This document shows, piece by piece, positions 1 through 6,690 of a DNA stretch of 6,866 nt. The DNA is taken from assembly GCA_003476475.1 (NCBI GenBank), contig DMUD01000238.1:1-6866 (forward strand), written 5' to 3'. Both the position numbers and the translations under genes were made by a program. The DNA is from Cytophagales bacterium (GTDB lineage: Bacteria; Bacteroidota; Bacteroidia; Cytophagales; UBA9547). Below the pieces are notes generated by a model. It was not told the origin of the DNA. It did no database searches and saw only the letters and a list, made by a program, of their open reading frames with translations. Position 1 is the stretch's first letter, and each line of letters opens with the position of its first letter.

Positions 1-38
1 TCTTGGAGCCGATATTAGAAGAATAAGCTAGTAGGTTA

Positions 39-926
39 TTAAAAGACCAAGTAAGGCATCAGTTTGTTTGCTTTTTCTGGTGCTATTGCCTTGCTTTTCA
101 ATAGGTCATCTTTTGAAAAAAACTTACCATGATGTTGGCGGTAGTTGACTAAAATTTTCGCCGCTTTTTTGTCTAAATAGGGATGCTGGCTAAGGGAATC
201 GGCTGGCAAGATGTTGATAGACAATGTTTTTATTCCATCGGAATTGGGGAGGATAAACTTTTCAAGTGCCAGTTTCACCACTGCACTGTCTAATCCAAAA
301 ACTTCATACAACTGATTGCTGTTTACAAAACCGCCCAATTTGGAGCGGTATTTTACTATGCGCGATGCTAAAGTAGAGCCAATTCCATTTACTTTTTTTA
401 GGTCTGCGGTATCGGCAAAATTGAGGTGAATGGGTCTTTCAAGTTTTTTGTTTGAGGCAATTGAAATATTGGAGAAAGTCTTTTTTTGCACATTTTCTAA
501 ATTTTGCAGTTGGATGTAGGGCATCAATCGTTGGTAGTCTGAAGGTCTAAGTCCGTAAATTTTCGCCAAATCTTCTTTTTTCTTAAACCGCCCTCCTTTT
601 TCGCGGTAGTGCACTATGCGTTGGGCGATAAAATGGGGCAGACCCAATTTGACAAAATCTTCTAGGCTTGCGGTGTTGGGATCAAAGTCAAAAAGTATGT
701 CATGATGCATTTTTTTTCCAACTTTCAATTCCATGGCCTGCAAAGCACTGTCGGCTTTTAGCTCTCTAATCTCAGCTTCCATATTCGGCTGGGATGGAAT
801 GACAAGTTCGTAAAAAGTAGGTAGGGCGAGTATAAAGACCAACATCACCATCATGGCCAAAAATCCCTTTGATTCTTTGGAACTAAAGCCAAAATAGTGG
901 CGTAGCCAAGCCTTTATCCGTTGCAT
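39..926 (-). CDS. Membrane-anchored triple helix-hairpin-helix (ComEA-like) protein
   Basis: The 295-residue protein has a short basic N-terminus (residues 1-20), one hydrophobic membrane segment (about 21-43), a charged linker, and then three ComEA-like helix-hairpin-helix units at about 79-138, 166-226 and 235-294. Each unit follows the pattern N-x-A/D-(5-7)-L, then a hairpin, then R-I-V-x-Y-R-x-x-x-G-x-F. The middle one is the most canonical (VNGIGSTLASRIVKYR, 179-194). In the third, the hairpin glycine is replaced (YLDKKAAK, 250-257), so it may be structural rather than DNA-binding. HhH domains generally bind DNA backbone without sequence specificity, and ComEA is the DNA receptor of natural transformation. 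Proteins with this N-terminal anchor plus repeated HhH layout are common in Bacteroidota, but their role is unproven. The topology, with the HhH domain probably outside the cytoplasm, is inferred from the single anchor. The gene lies 67 bases after the reductase gene; no Shine-Dalgarno is visible before the ATG. Confidence 0.85.
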   Translation of the reverse strand: MQRIKAWLRHYFGFSSKESKGFLAMMVMLVFILALPTFYELVIPSQPNMEAEIRELKADSALQAMELKVGKKMHHDILFDFDPNTASLEDFVKLGLPHFIAQRIVHYREKGGRFKKKEDLAKIYGLRPSDYQRLMPYIQLQNLENVQKKTFSNISIASNKKLERPIHLNFADTADLKKVNGIGSTLASRIVKYRSKLGGFVNSNQLYEVFGLDSAVVKLALEKFILPNSDGIKTLSINILPADSLSQHPYLDKKAAKILVNYRQHHGKFFSKDDLLKSKAIAPEKANKLMPYLVF

Positions 927-993
927 GGTATTGGGAAGCTGTTGACTGAGAAATTGGCTTTTTAGCGGATTAGTGGTGGTGTAATCCCGAAAA

Positions 994-1914
994 CTATATT
1001 TTCAGTTTTAAGCTTTCTACTTGTTCGGCCAGTATTTTTATTCCTTCCTCAAAGCTGTGCGGAGTGTATCCAAGTTCATTCGTGGCTTTGTCTATAATAA
1101 AACCTGTTTTTGGAGGGCGCTTGGCAGGTTGAGTAAAACGCGTAGAATCCGATTCCACAATATAACTTTTGTCTAACCCGAAATATTCGGCCGTGCGTAT
1201 GGCCATTTGGTAGGGGCTCATAAATTCTTTTCCCGAAATGTTAAAAATGCCTTGGGCTTCTTTTTTAATAATTTGGAAACAGCCTTGCGCCAAGTCTTCT
1301 GCCAATGTGGGTGTTCGCCATTGGTCGTTCACTACTTGAATTGTTTTTTTTTCTTCCAAGCTTTTCTTTACCCATAGTACAATGTTGGTACGGCTCATGT
1401 CTTCCACAATGCCATATACCAGCACCGTACGGGCTATTGCCCAAGGTATTTTGGCTTTCATTACGGTTCGTTCGGCGGCAAGTTTGCTAGTGCCATAATA
1501 GCTGATGGGTTTGGCTACCGCTTGCTCGTCGTAAGGGCCGTTTTCCCCATCAAAAATAAAATCGGTAGAAAGGTGTAGTAAGAAACAGTTTGTTTTTTGG
1601 CATGCTTCCACCAAATATTCAACCGAACGCACATTTAGTTGCCAACAGTCGTCGTGCTGGGTTTCGCATTGGTCCACATTGGTCATGGCAGCTGTGTTTA
1701 TGACGAAGTCGGGTTCAAAAAGTTTCATTACTTTTTTCACGTCTTCTCGGTCGGTAATGTCCAAAGGGTGGTAAGTATAACCAGTTTTATTTCGCAGTCT
1801 GTTTTCGCCTCTCGAAGTGGCAATGAGTTGGTATTGGGTGTCTTTTGAAATATGTTCGACCAGTTTTTGTCCCAACAAGCCGTTTGAACCAGTGAGTAGG
1901 ATTTTTTTTGCCAT
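994..1914 (-). CDS. SDR-family NAD(P)-dependent reductase, RmlD-like (dTDP-4-dehydrorhamnose reductase family)
   Basis: This 306-residue cytoplasmic enzyme is of the extended short-chain dehydrogenase type. Visible motifs are the Rossmann nucleotide-binding loop LLTGSNGLLG (6-15), the NTAAMTNVDQCE segment (73-84), S116-T117-D118 with the following FIFDG, the catalytic Y140-x-x-x-K144 (YGTSK), RTxxVYG (162-168) and a C-terminal RPPKTGF (266-272). This set and the length match the RmlD substrate-binding family, whose best-known member reduces dTDP-4-dehydrorhamnose to dTDP-rhamnose. No rmlA, rmlB or rmlC gene and no glycosyltransferase lies nearby. The exact sugar substrate is therefore open, and the generic family name is safer than rfbD/rmlD. 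The ATG at 1914 places the Rossmann loop at the usual distance from the N-terminus. A 73-base gap separates it from the cyclophilin gene upstream; co-transcription is possible but not shown. Confidence 0.9.
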   Translation of the reverse strand: MAKKILLTGSNGLLGQKLVEHISKDTQYQLIATSRGENRLRNKTGYTYHPLDITDREDVKKVMKLFEPDFVINTAAMTNVDQCETQHDDCWQLNVRSVEYLVEACQKTNCFLLHLSTDFIFDGENGPYDEQAVAKPISYYGTSKLAAERTVMKAKIPWAIARTVLVYGIVEDMSRTNIVLWVKKSLEEKKTIQVVNDQWRTPTLAEDLAQGCFQIIKKEAQGIFNISGKEFMSPYQMAIRTAEYFGLDKSYIVESDSTRFTQPAKRPPKTGFIIDKATNELGYTPHSFEEGIKILAEQVESLKLKI

Positions 1915-1933
1915 TCTTTAGCTTATTGAATAG

Positions 1934-1959
1934 TTGATATTGCCTGTTGTGAATATCAA
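1934..1959. repeat. 8-bp inverted repeat between cyclophilin and reductase genes
   Basis: The arms ttgatatt (1934-1941) and aatatcaa (1952-1959) flank a 10-base loop. The repeat sits in the 73-base gap, about 28 bases after the cyclophilin stop and about 20 bases before the reductase start. The stem is almost all A and T, and no T tract follows on the minus strand. It is therefore a weak terminator candidate. An operator for the reductase gene is the alternative, and chance pairing in AT-rich DNA cannot be excluded. Confidence 0.3.
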
Positions 1960-1987
1960 TATTGAACTACAAATTTTGATTACAGAA

Positions 1988-2611
1988 TTAGAATTTGAAA
2001 CCGTAAAGTTTGGTGATTTTTTTCTTTTTCAAAAGCTCGGTTTTTACGGTCATTTTTATGTCGTTTATGGGGCGGTCTCTGCCGTCTTTGGCTTGCGCTG
2101 CTATTTTTTCTACCACCTCTATTCCCATTATGACCTGCCCGAAAACGGTATATTGGTTGTCGAGAAAATGGGCGCCGTCGTTGTTTTCCACGATATAAAA
2201 TTGGCAACCGCTCGATTCTTTTTTGGGGTTTACCGCATCGCCCATTCTGGCTGCGGCCACTGCGCCTTTCACATGGGTAAATTTCGGGTTAAATTCTGCT
2301 GCCAAGGTATAACCAGCACCTCCCTGTCCATCGTTGTAAGGGTCATTGTCTTTTGAATTTGGGTCGCCTCCTTGAATCATAAAACCATCTATGATACGGT
2401 GAAAAGTAGTGCCGTTGTAAAAGCCTTCTTTGGAAAGTTTAACAAAATTGGCCTTGTGGATAGGGGTTTCGTCGAAAAGCAACACTTTTATTTCCCCCAA
2501 AGAAGTGGCAATTGAAACGACATAATCTTTCTTGGTATGGTTTGGGTTTTGAGCTTGAACATGAGTTGCGAAACCCAAGCCAAAAAAGACTGACAAAAGA
2601 AAATATTTCAT
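1988..2611 (-). CDS. Periplasmic cyclophilin-type peptidyl-prolyl cis-trans isomerase
   Basis: The protein has 207 residues. Residues 1-20 form a classical Sec signal peptide (MKYFLLSVFFGLGFATHVQA, cleaved before Q21), so the mature enzyme should fold proteins in the periplasm by catalysing proline cis-trans isomerisation. The cyclophilin core runs from about 29 to 191. FHRIIDGFMIQGGDP (70-84) carries the catalytic Arg72 together with Phe77, Met78 and Gln80, equivalent to R55, F60, M61 and Q63 of human cyclophilin A. SSGCQFYIV (133-141) and FLDNQYTVFGQV (149-160) complete the active site. Cyclophilin A Trp121 corresponds to Phe149, which usually means weak cyclosporin binding, and His126 to Tyr154; both changes are familiar in bacterial members. 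The C-terminus is a short basic tail (KKKKITKLYGFKF). The gene stands alone, with a 104-base gap upstream and 73 bases downstream. Confidence 0.93.
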   Translation of the reverse strand: MKYFLLSVFFGLGFATHVQAQNPNHTKKDYVVSIATSLGEIKVLLFDETPIHKANFVKLSKEGFYNGTTFHRIIDGFMIQGGDPNSKDNDPYNDGQGGAGYTLAAEFNPKFTHVKGAVAAARMGDAVNPKKESSGCQFYIVENNDGAHFLDNQYTVFGQVIMGIEVVEKIAAQAKDGRDRPINDIKMTVKTELLKKKKITKLYGFKF

Positions 2612-2715
2612 AGTCTATTTCAAATGAAGCGTGAAATTAAAAAAAATTACAGTTTGAACGAGACTGAAAAACAGGAAATGCAACAATGGCAATGTGATGC
2701 ATGCTTGGAATTGAC

Positions 2716-3522
2716 TTAAAAGGTTGCTTTAATTAGAAATGAGGTTTTTGAATCCCAAACACGAATGGTTCCATCTAGATAATTGGGCAGGGTAAATGCT
2801 TGCATCATTAGTTGTATGCCAAGCGAAAATTTTTTGTTGATAGGCACATCTAGTGTATTTGTGGTTCTTGCGTTAATGTTATCGGCAAGGGTTATATTGT
2901 TCGAATTCCATACTGAAGGTTGGAAAAATGCGATGGATTCGAAATTCACTTTTCCTTTGAATTTTATTTTCAAACGGGTAGAAAGTCGTAAACACACCAC
3001 CTCATCCAAAGACCTATCGTCCGAAACATATATTTCGGGCATCACAACTTCTGAAACCGATACTTTCCAGCCCCCTTTTGCAAGTAAGTTGGTTCCTACC
3101 CCTACACCTGCGGTACAGCGAAACAAGGTCTGACGCAAAAATGAATTTTCGGCATCCATGAAGGCAATTATTTTCCATTTTTCAAATTTTTTAGTAAAAG
3201 TGCTTGTCACAAACGTTTCACTTTCAAACACTTCGTAATCTTTTTCTCTTTTTATCATGGTTATCAAGAAACTTGGACTTACGCTCCAGCTGGCATTGCT
3301 GCTATCGTGGCTCAAAGAAGATTGTAATGAACCATTAACAGAGTTTAAATTGCCAAAAGATGTTTCGCTCGAAATTGCTATAGTTTTTGAAACCTGACAC
3401 CAACCTCCGTTGGAATTGATGAAAAGCAATACTAGAAACCATTTTACTCGTTTAAAGTAGAACGAATAGAAACAATGCATACTCAAAAAATTCAAAAAAA
3501 ACATCGCTATTAAATAGCACAT
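2716..3522 (-). CDS. Predicted outer-membrane beta-barrel protein, DUF481-like
   Basis: The reading frame is 268 residues. A signal-peptide-like segment lies at 23-43 (basic FKRVK, then WFLVLLFI, then NSNGGWC|Q), which suggests that translation may begin at Met15 (3480) rather than at the first ATG (3522); Met7 (3504) is a third choice. A start at Met15 would give a more normal signal peptide. The mature part alternates polar and hydrophobic residues and looks like successive beta strands. The segment TLFRCTAGVGVGTNLLAKG (132-150), the later IAFFQPSVWN (197-206) and a strand with LDVPINKKFSLGIQL (224-238) match the layout of DUF481/YdiY-like outer-membrane proteins. The chain ends in Phe, as many barrels do. 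It lies 14 bases behind the SH3b lipoprotein gene and is almost certainly co-transcribed with it. The substrate or role is unknown; the DUF481 match is by eye only. Confidence 0.75.
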   Translation of the reverse strand: MCYLIAMFFLNFLSMHCFYSFYFKRVKWFLVLLFINSNGGWCQVSKTIAISSETSFGNLNSVNGSLQSSLSHDSSNASWSVSPSFLITMIKREKDYEVFESETFVTSTFTKKFEKWKIIAFMDAENSFLRQTLFRCTAGVGVGTNLLAKGGWKVSVSEVVMPEIYVSDDRSLDEVVCLRLSTRLKIKFKGKVNFESIAFFQPSVWNSNNITLADNINARTTNTLDVPINKKFSLGIQLMMQAFTLPNYLDGTIRVWDSKTSFLIKATF

Positions 3523-3536
3523 TTGATAAATTATTT

Positions 3537-4415
3537 TTAATAAGGCAAGTTTATTAAAAACAACTCAAACAATAAGTTTTCAAGTATTTGATAGGTAAAG
3601 AAAAGTGAGCCCACCAAAAGAGCAAACATAATCAAGGCCATATACGGGCCTCCTTCTGCCAATTTGAAAGAGCTTGCCAGCACAAGCGGATAAACCAAAC
3701 CCCACACTACGATGCCCAGAATACAGAGTACAATGATGGAAATAGAACCAAAATAACTCAAACTAAAGAATGAAATATTTTTTACATTGCTGAGCTTATT
3801 GGAAAAATACACTTCTTTAGCTTGATTGTTTTCATCGAAAATGATGCCTCTTCGCCACGATTCATTCTCGTAGTCGGCATCCACAATGATGTCCTCGTTA
3901 ATCGTTTTTGTTCCGATCACTTCATGTTTTGTACCTGGGCCGCTTCTTAGGTTAAGTTTTTCTGTGTTGATGGTTGAAAGATTCAGTCTAGGGGGCAATT
4001 CGTTGCTTTTCCAACCCCAGTTCAAGGATAAATATTCCTCCTCGCCTGTTTTTTTTACTTCAAAATCATCTTCTATGATGTCCCCTTTTTTAATTCCCAG
4101 CGATTCGAAATAGGCATTCATTTCGGGTGGGCAATTCAGGCATTTTATCTTGGCTCTTACAAAACTAGAGCCTTCATTTTCTATTTCATCGGCCTCTAAT
4201 AGTTCAAAACTTGCCAGTGGATTTGGGTCAATAAAACGCTTTTTAAAAATGTACAATTTATCATAGTCCTCCGGCCAAATGTATTTCGAAGAAGCATTTA
4301 CTTCGCGTGCATTTACCCTTTTTATAAATTTTTTTAGCTTTCTTTCTGGGCTATTGCAGGACAAAGTAATTAGTGCAATGAGAATCCAAAATAAATATTT
4401 AAATACACATGACAT
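3537..4415 (-). CDS. Predicted lipoprotein with SH3b-like domain and two C-terminal membrane helices
   Basis: The protein is 292 residues. The N-terminus (MSCVFKYLFWILIALITLSC) looks like a lipoprotein signal ending at Cys20, although the -3 residue is Thr rather than the usual Leu. Residues about 24-140 form a mixed helix-strand region with a C92-x-x-C95 pair; I do not recognise it with certainty. Residues about 151-208 look like a bacterial SH3 (SH3b) domain: KLNLRSGPGTKHEVIGT (153-169) is the hallmark start, and KEVYFSNKLSNV closes it. Such domains often bind peptidoglycan or act as periplasmic protein modules. Two long hydrophobic stretches follow (about 216-247 and 257-288), reaching almost to the C-terminus. 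A lipid anchor plus membrane helices would hold it in the inner membrane, with the SH3b domain in the periplasm. It is the first gene of a two-gene unit with the barrel protein. Its function is unknown. Confidence 0.8.
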   Translation of the reverse strand: MSCVFKYLFWILIALITLSCNSPERKLKKFIKRVNAREVNASSKYIWPEDYDKLYIFKKRFIDPNPLASFELLEADEIENEGSSFVRAKIKCLNCPPEMNAYFESLGIKKGDIIEDDFEVKKTGEEEYLSLNWGWKSNELPPRLNLSTINTEKLNLRSGPGTKHEVIGTKTINEDIIVDADYENESWRRGIIFDENNQAKEVYFSNKLSNVKNISFFSLSYFGSISIIVLCILGIVVWGLVYPLVLASSFKLAEGGPYMALIMFALLVGSLFFTYQILENLLFELFLINLPY

Positions 4416-4461
4416 AAATTTTTAAAAATATAGACTTTGAAGTATATTGACGAAAAACACA

Positions 4462-4483
4462 TACATAATGGATGTTTTATGTA
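4462..4483. repeat. 7-bp inverted repeat, second hairpin after the KAP gene
   Basis: The arms tacataa (4462-4468) and ttatgta (4477-4483) are perfectly complementary around an 8-base loop. On the minus strand the stem is followed at once by TGTGTTTTT, a modest T-rich tail. It could therefore act as a back-up terminator for the KAP transcript. As an interrupted palindrome 47 bases upstream of the lipoprotein start, it could instead be an operator. The AT-rich stem is weak and may be chance. Confidence 0.35.
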
Positions 4484-4488
4484 ATATA

Positions 4489-4520
4489 ATGATGGTGATT
4501 AATTATTTAATCACCATCAT
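4489..4520 (-). terminator. Perfect 14-bp hairpin after the KAP gene, probable terminator
   Basis: The arms atgatggtgattaa (4489-4502) and ttaatcaccatcat (4507-4520) pair perfectly around a 4-base loop. The structure begins 16 bases after the KAP stop codon. In the direction of KAP transcription it is followed by TATATTACAT, which is T-rich but not a real T tract, so a factor-independent terminator is likely but not textbook. Because the repeat is symmetrical it would also fold in transcripts from the other strand, but there is no plus-strand gene here for it to serve. Confidence 0.6.
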
Positions 4521-4536
4521 GGAAATTTTGCTAAGC

Positions 4537-6654
4537 TTAAGAATCAAAAGCAGTTTTTGTTTTTTCAATCATGTCTAAGCTTTCGTTCACTATTCTTTCA
4601 ATTAGGGCTGATTTTTTCTGAGGGTCATTTAACAATTTCAGCATTTCAGGAGTCAAATTTGTGAAGTTTAGTTCTTCGAATTTTTTTGAACTTAAAAAGC
4701 CCATTATTGGTCTCTTTGCACGTAAATCAATTTTTTTGAGTGTTTCTTTCGTTTCTTTAAAAAATTCTTTTTCTTTTTCAACTTTATTGCTCCAATCAAA
4801 GTACTTTTTATTTGGGTCTTTGTATTCAATGCTTACGAGAATGGAAATATCTTCCCAAGATATGTTACAACAATATAAGTGAAATCTGTATTTGTCATAT
4901 TTAGGATTTTTTACATAAATAGGGGCTATATAAAAATTTGCCCAGCGTGTATTTTCTGCAAATTCATAATCAGGCACTGTTTCCTGGTTTCTTTCGTACA
5001 TTTTGTCGAACAACTCTTTTCCAAATGTCTTTAATAGGTCAAGTTTTTCTTTTTTCGGTACTTTTGAAAATTCGTCATTTGATTCAATTTCCCCAGTTTT
5101 GGCTTGTAAGCTAGTAACTGAGCTAGTTTCGGCAGTTTCTTGTAACTTTTCTTGCAGTCTACCATTATCCAAATCCCCTTCATCATCTTTTGGAATGATA
5201 TTTAATATCAGATTGAATAATTGAGATATACTAGCCGAACGACTGCTAGTGTAAATGTCTTTCAGACACATTCTGTATAATACCTGTTCCCAATTTTCAT
5301 CAAATTCAGCTGTACTTGTCAATTTTTGTAATTTTTCATCCAATGGGAGATCAAGTTTTGTGGCAAGGTCATCGTTCCAAGCTACAAAATTCGGATTTTG
5401 AGACCAATAGCTGTATATGGTAGGATAGGCTAGCTGTAGGCAAATTGCAAAAAAGCTTATCTGTTTGTCAATCGCAATTTCTTTTTCGTCCTTTTCTAAG
5501 TTTATTTTATTTTTTTTATTGTTAATTATATTAATAAATGAAAGTGTGTTTACAAGTCTCTTCAGTGACCTTGGGTTTGGCCCAACTGTCCAAAGTGCAA
5601 TTTTTGAATAAATTGTTGAAACATTTTTGAAGTCATCTTGAGAAATGTATCCGATTTTAGGAAGGGTATTTTCTAAAAAGTCATCTATTTTATAATTTGA
5701 TACAGGCATTTTGAAAGGTAATTGAATTATCTTATCAAAATAACATCGGAATTCCCTTTCGTTTTTTTCAGTAAGTGGGCCAAATCTTTTCACCAGGCCC
5801 TTTACAATTACATCATAATCAATGGCAAGAATGAATATGCAATTTTCTATGTCAAATATGTTTTTCAACAATTCTAAAATATTTACCGCTGCAGGTGGGT
5901 CAATTCTATCTAAATCGTCAATATAAAAGATAAATCCTTTTTTATTGTTTTCTGGTTTGTTTAGTACTTTTTCTATTTCTTCTTCAACCAATCCTTTCAG
6001 CTTGCTTATTTCGGCACCTTTTTCGTCGCCATTTTCAAAAAAATCACCCACATAATCAGCATTACCACCAATCTTATCCACCACTTGTTTGGCCATGAAA
6101 ACTCCTATGTTTTTCAATATTTTTTTTGCTTCATCAAATTTTTCTTTTCCACTAGTGCCGTTTTTCAAAGCTATTTGCTCAATAATAGCCGCTACTATTT
6201 TCATTACGGCTTCTTCTGGAGTTTTCATTAATGAATATTGCCATGAATTTATCCATACACTATAAAATTTTGCATTGTCTCCGTTTCCACAAAGTTTGTA
6301 ATGCATAGTGTTCATTAAAGAGGTTTTTCCACTACCCCATTCTCCTTGAAGCGCAATTGTTAGAGGTGTTTCTGCTTGATGAATAAAATCAATTAATGCT
6401 TCTTCATAGTTATTTATGCCAAATAAATCATTTTCGAGTTGGATTACTCCATTGTTATCTATTATTCCTCGAGGTATGTCAATGACACTAGATGTGTTTG
6501 GATTCTGACTTGTTTTTCTCACAACTTCGGTTTTGCGTTGCGAAGAAATAGTAGGTTTTGTTGATTCGAGAATGGTTGTTTCAGCGGTTATTGTTTTGTG
6601 AATGTTTGTTTCAGGTTCCGCCTTGCTTCCAAACAGTTTTTTAAAAAGGCTCAT
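4537..6654 (-). CDS. KAP-family P-loop NTPase with unrecognised C-terminal domain
   Basis: The 705-residue protein begins with an amphipathic start (MSLFKKLFGSK) and a Ser/Thr-rich, probably disordered tail up to about 56. The KAP NTPase core follows. Walker A is GEWGSGKTS (104-112, Lys110) and the family motif VWINSWQY is at 133-140. Walker B is FIFYIDDLDR (241-250, Asp246/Asp247). KIIQLPFKMP (308-317) and NPRSLKRLVN (360-369) are characteristic of the later part of the KAP core. Many KAP proteins carry membrane helices between Walker A and B; I see none here, so it is probably cytoplasmic. A helical region (about 395-488) and a charged linker (about 489-535) lead to a C-terminal domain (about 536-705), with a strand-rich part near 571-612 and helices after it. 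I do not recognise this domain. KAP NTPases include bacterial proteins on plasmids, prophages and defence loci (QatA is one), but a defence role here is inference. The gene starts 36 bases behind the upstream partial gene, so the two are probably co-transcribed, and it is more AT-rich than the left-hand genes. Confidence 0.92.
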   Translation of the reverse strand: MSLFKKLFGSKAEPETNIHKTITAETTILESTKPTISSQRKTEVVRKTSQNPNTSSVIDIPRGIIDNNGVIQLENDLFGINNYEEALIDFIHQAETPLTIALQGEWGSGKTSLMNTMHYKLCGNGDNAKFYSVWINSWQYSLMKTPEEAVMKIVAAIIEQIALKNGTSGKEKFDEAKKILKNIGVFMAKQVVDKIGGNADYVGDFFENGDEKGAEISKLKGLVEEEIEKVLNKPENNKKGFIFYIDDLDRIDPPAAVNILELLKNIFDIENCIFILAIDYDVIVKGLVKRFGPLTEKNEREFRCYFDKIIQLPFKMPVSNYKIDDFLENTLPKIGYISQDDFKNVSTIYSKIALWTVGPNPRSLKRLVNTLSFINIINNKKNKINLEKDEKEIAIDKQISFFAICLQLAYPTIYSYWSQNPNFVAWNDDLATKLDLPLDEKLQKLTSTAEFDENWEQVLYRMCLKDIYTSSRSASISQLFNLILNIIPKDDEGDLDNGRLQEKLQETAETSSVTSLQAKTGEIESNDEFSKVPKKEKLDLLKTFGKELFDKMYERNQETVPDYEFAENTRWANFYIAPIYVKNPKYDKYRFHLYCCNISWEDISILVSIEYKDPNKKYFDWSNKVEKEKEFFKETKETLKKIDLRAKRPIMGFLSSKKFEELNFTNLTPEMLKLLNDPQKKSALIERIVNESLDMIEKTKTAFDS

Positions 6655-6690
6655 AGTTTTAAATTTTAAATTTATTTATGGAATTTATAA

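Noticed and set aside
1..38. The 3' end of a plus-strand gene entering from the left edge (frames ending LEPILEE* at 26 or LGADIRRIS* at 31)
   Set aside because: Fewer than 11 codons are visible in either frame, so a convergent neighbour cannot be told from chance.
967..987. Inverted repeat ggatta / taatcc just after the reductase stop codon, as a terminator
   Set aside because: The arms are only 6 bp with a 9-base loop, and no T tract follows in the direction of transcription; this is within what chance provides.
994..1914. Assigning the reductase to a rhamnose or O-antigen cluster
   Set aside because: No rmlA, rmlB, rmlC or glycosyltransferase gene is nearby; only the enzyme family is supported.
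2120..2220. Active-site changes in the cyclophilin (Trp to Phe149, His to Tyr154, Phe to Tyr139) as a possible loss of activity
   Set aside because: The catalytic Arg72 and the FMIQGGDP segment are intact, and these substitutions are common in active bacterial cyclophilins.
1934..2356. A 140-codon open frame on the plus strand
   Set aside because: It lies almost wholly antisense to the cyclophilin gene, whose motifs are unmistakable. The translation is rich in Phe, Tyr and Val with no recognisable domain, as expected of an antisense shadow.
2642..2672. A Bacteroidota-type promoter (TAnnTTTG with an upstream TTTG) before the cyclophilin gene
   Set aside because: The minus strand offers TAATTTTT and an upstream TTTTT run, but the final G is missing, the upstream element is a poor match and the spacing is short. 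In such AT-rich DNA this is not enough.
2783..3133. A 116-codon plus-strand frame opposite the barrel gene
   Set aside because: It is antisense to a gene with a signal peptide and a DUF481-like strand pattern, and it has no motif of its own.
4423..4461. A promoter before the lipoprotein gene (TATATTTT on the minus strand)
   Set aside because: It lacks the terminal G of TAnnTTTG, has no convincing -33 element, and sits so close to the ATG that the leader would be almost absent.
4537..6654. Calling the KAP gene qatA of a QatABCD system
   Set aside because: No QatB, QatC (QueC-like) or QatD (TatD-like) gene is visible. Downstream genes are envelope proteins, and the upstream fragment does not look like any Qat protein. 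KAP family membership alone does not justify the name.
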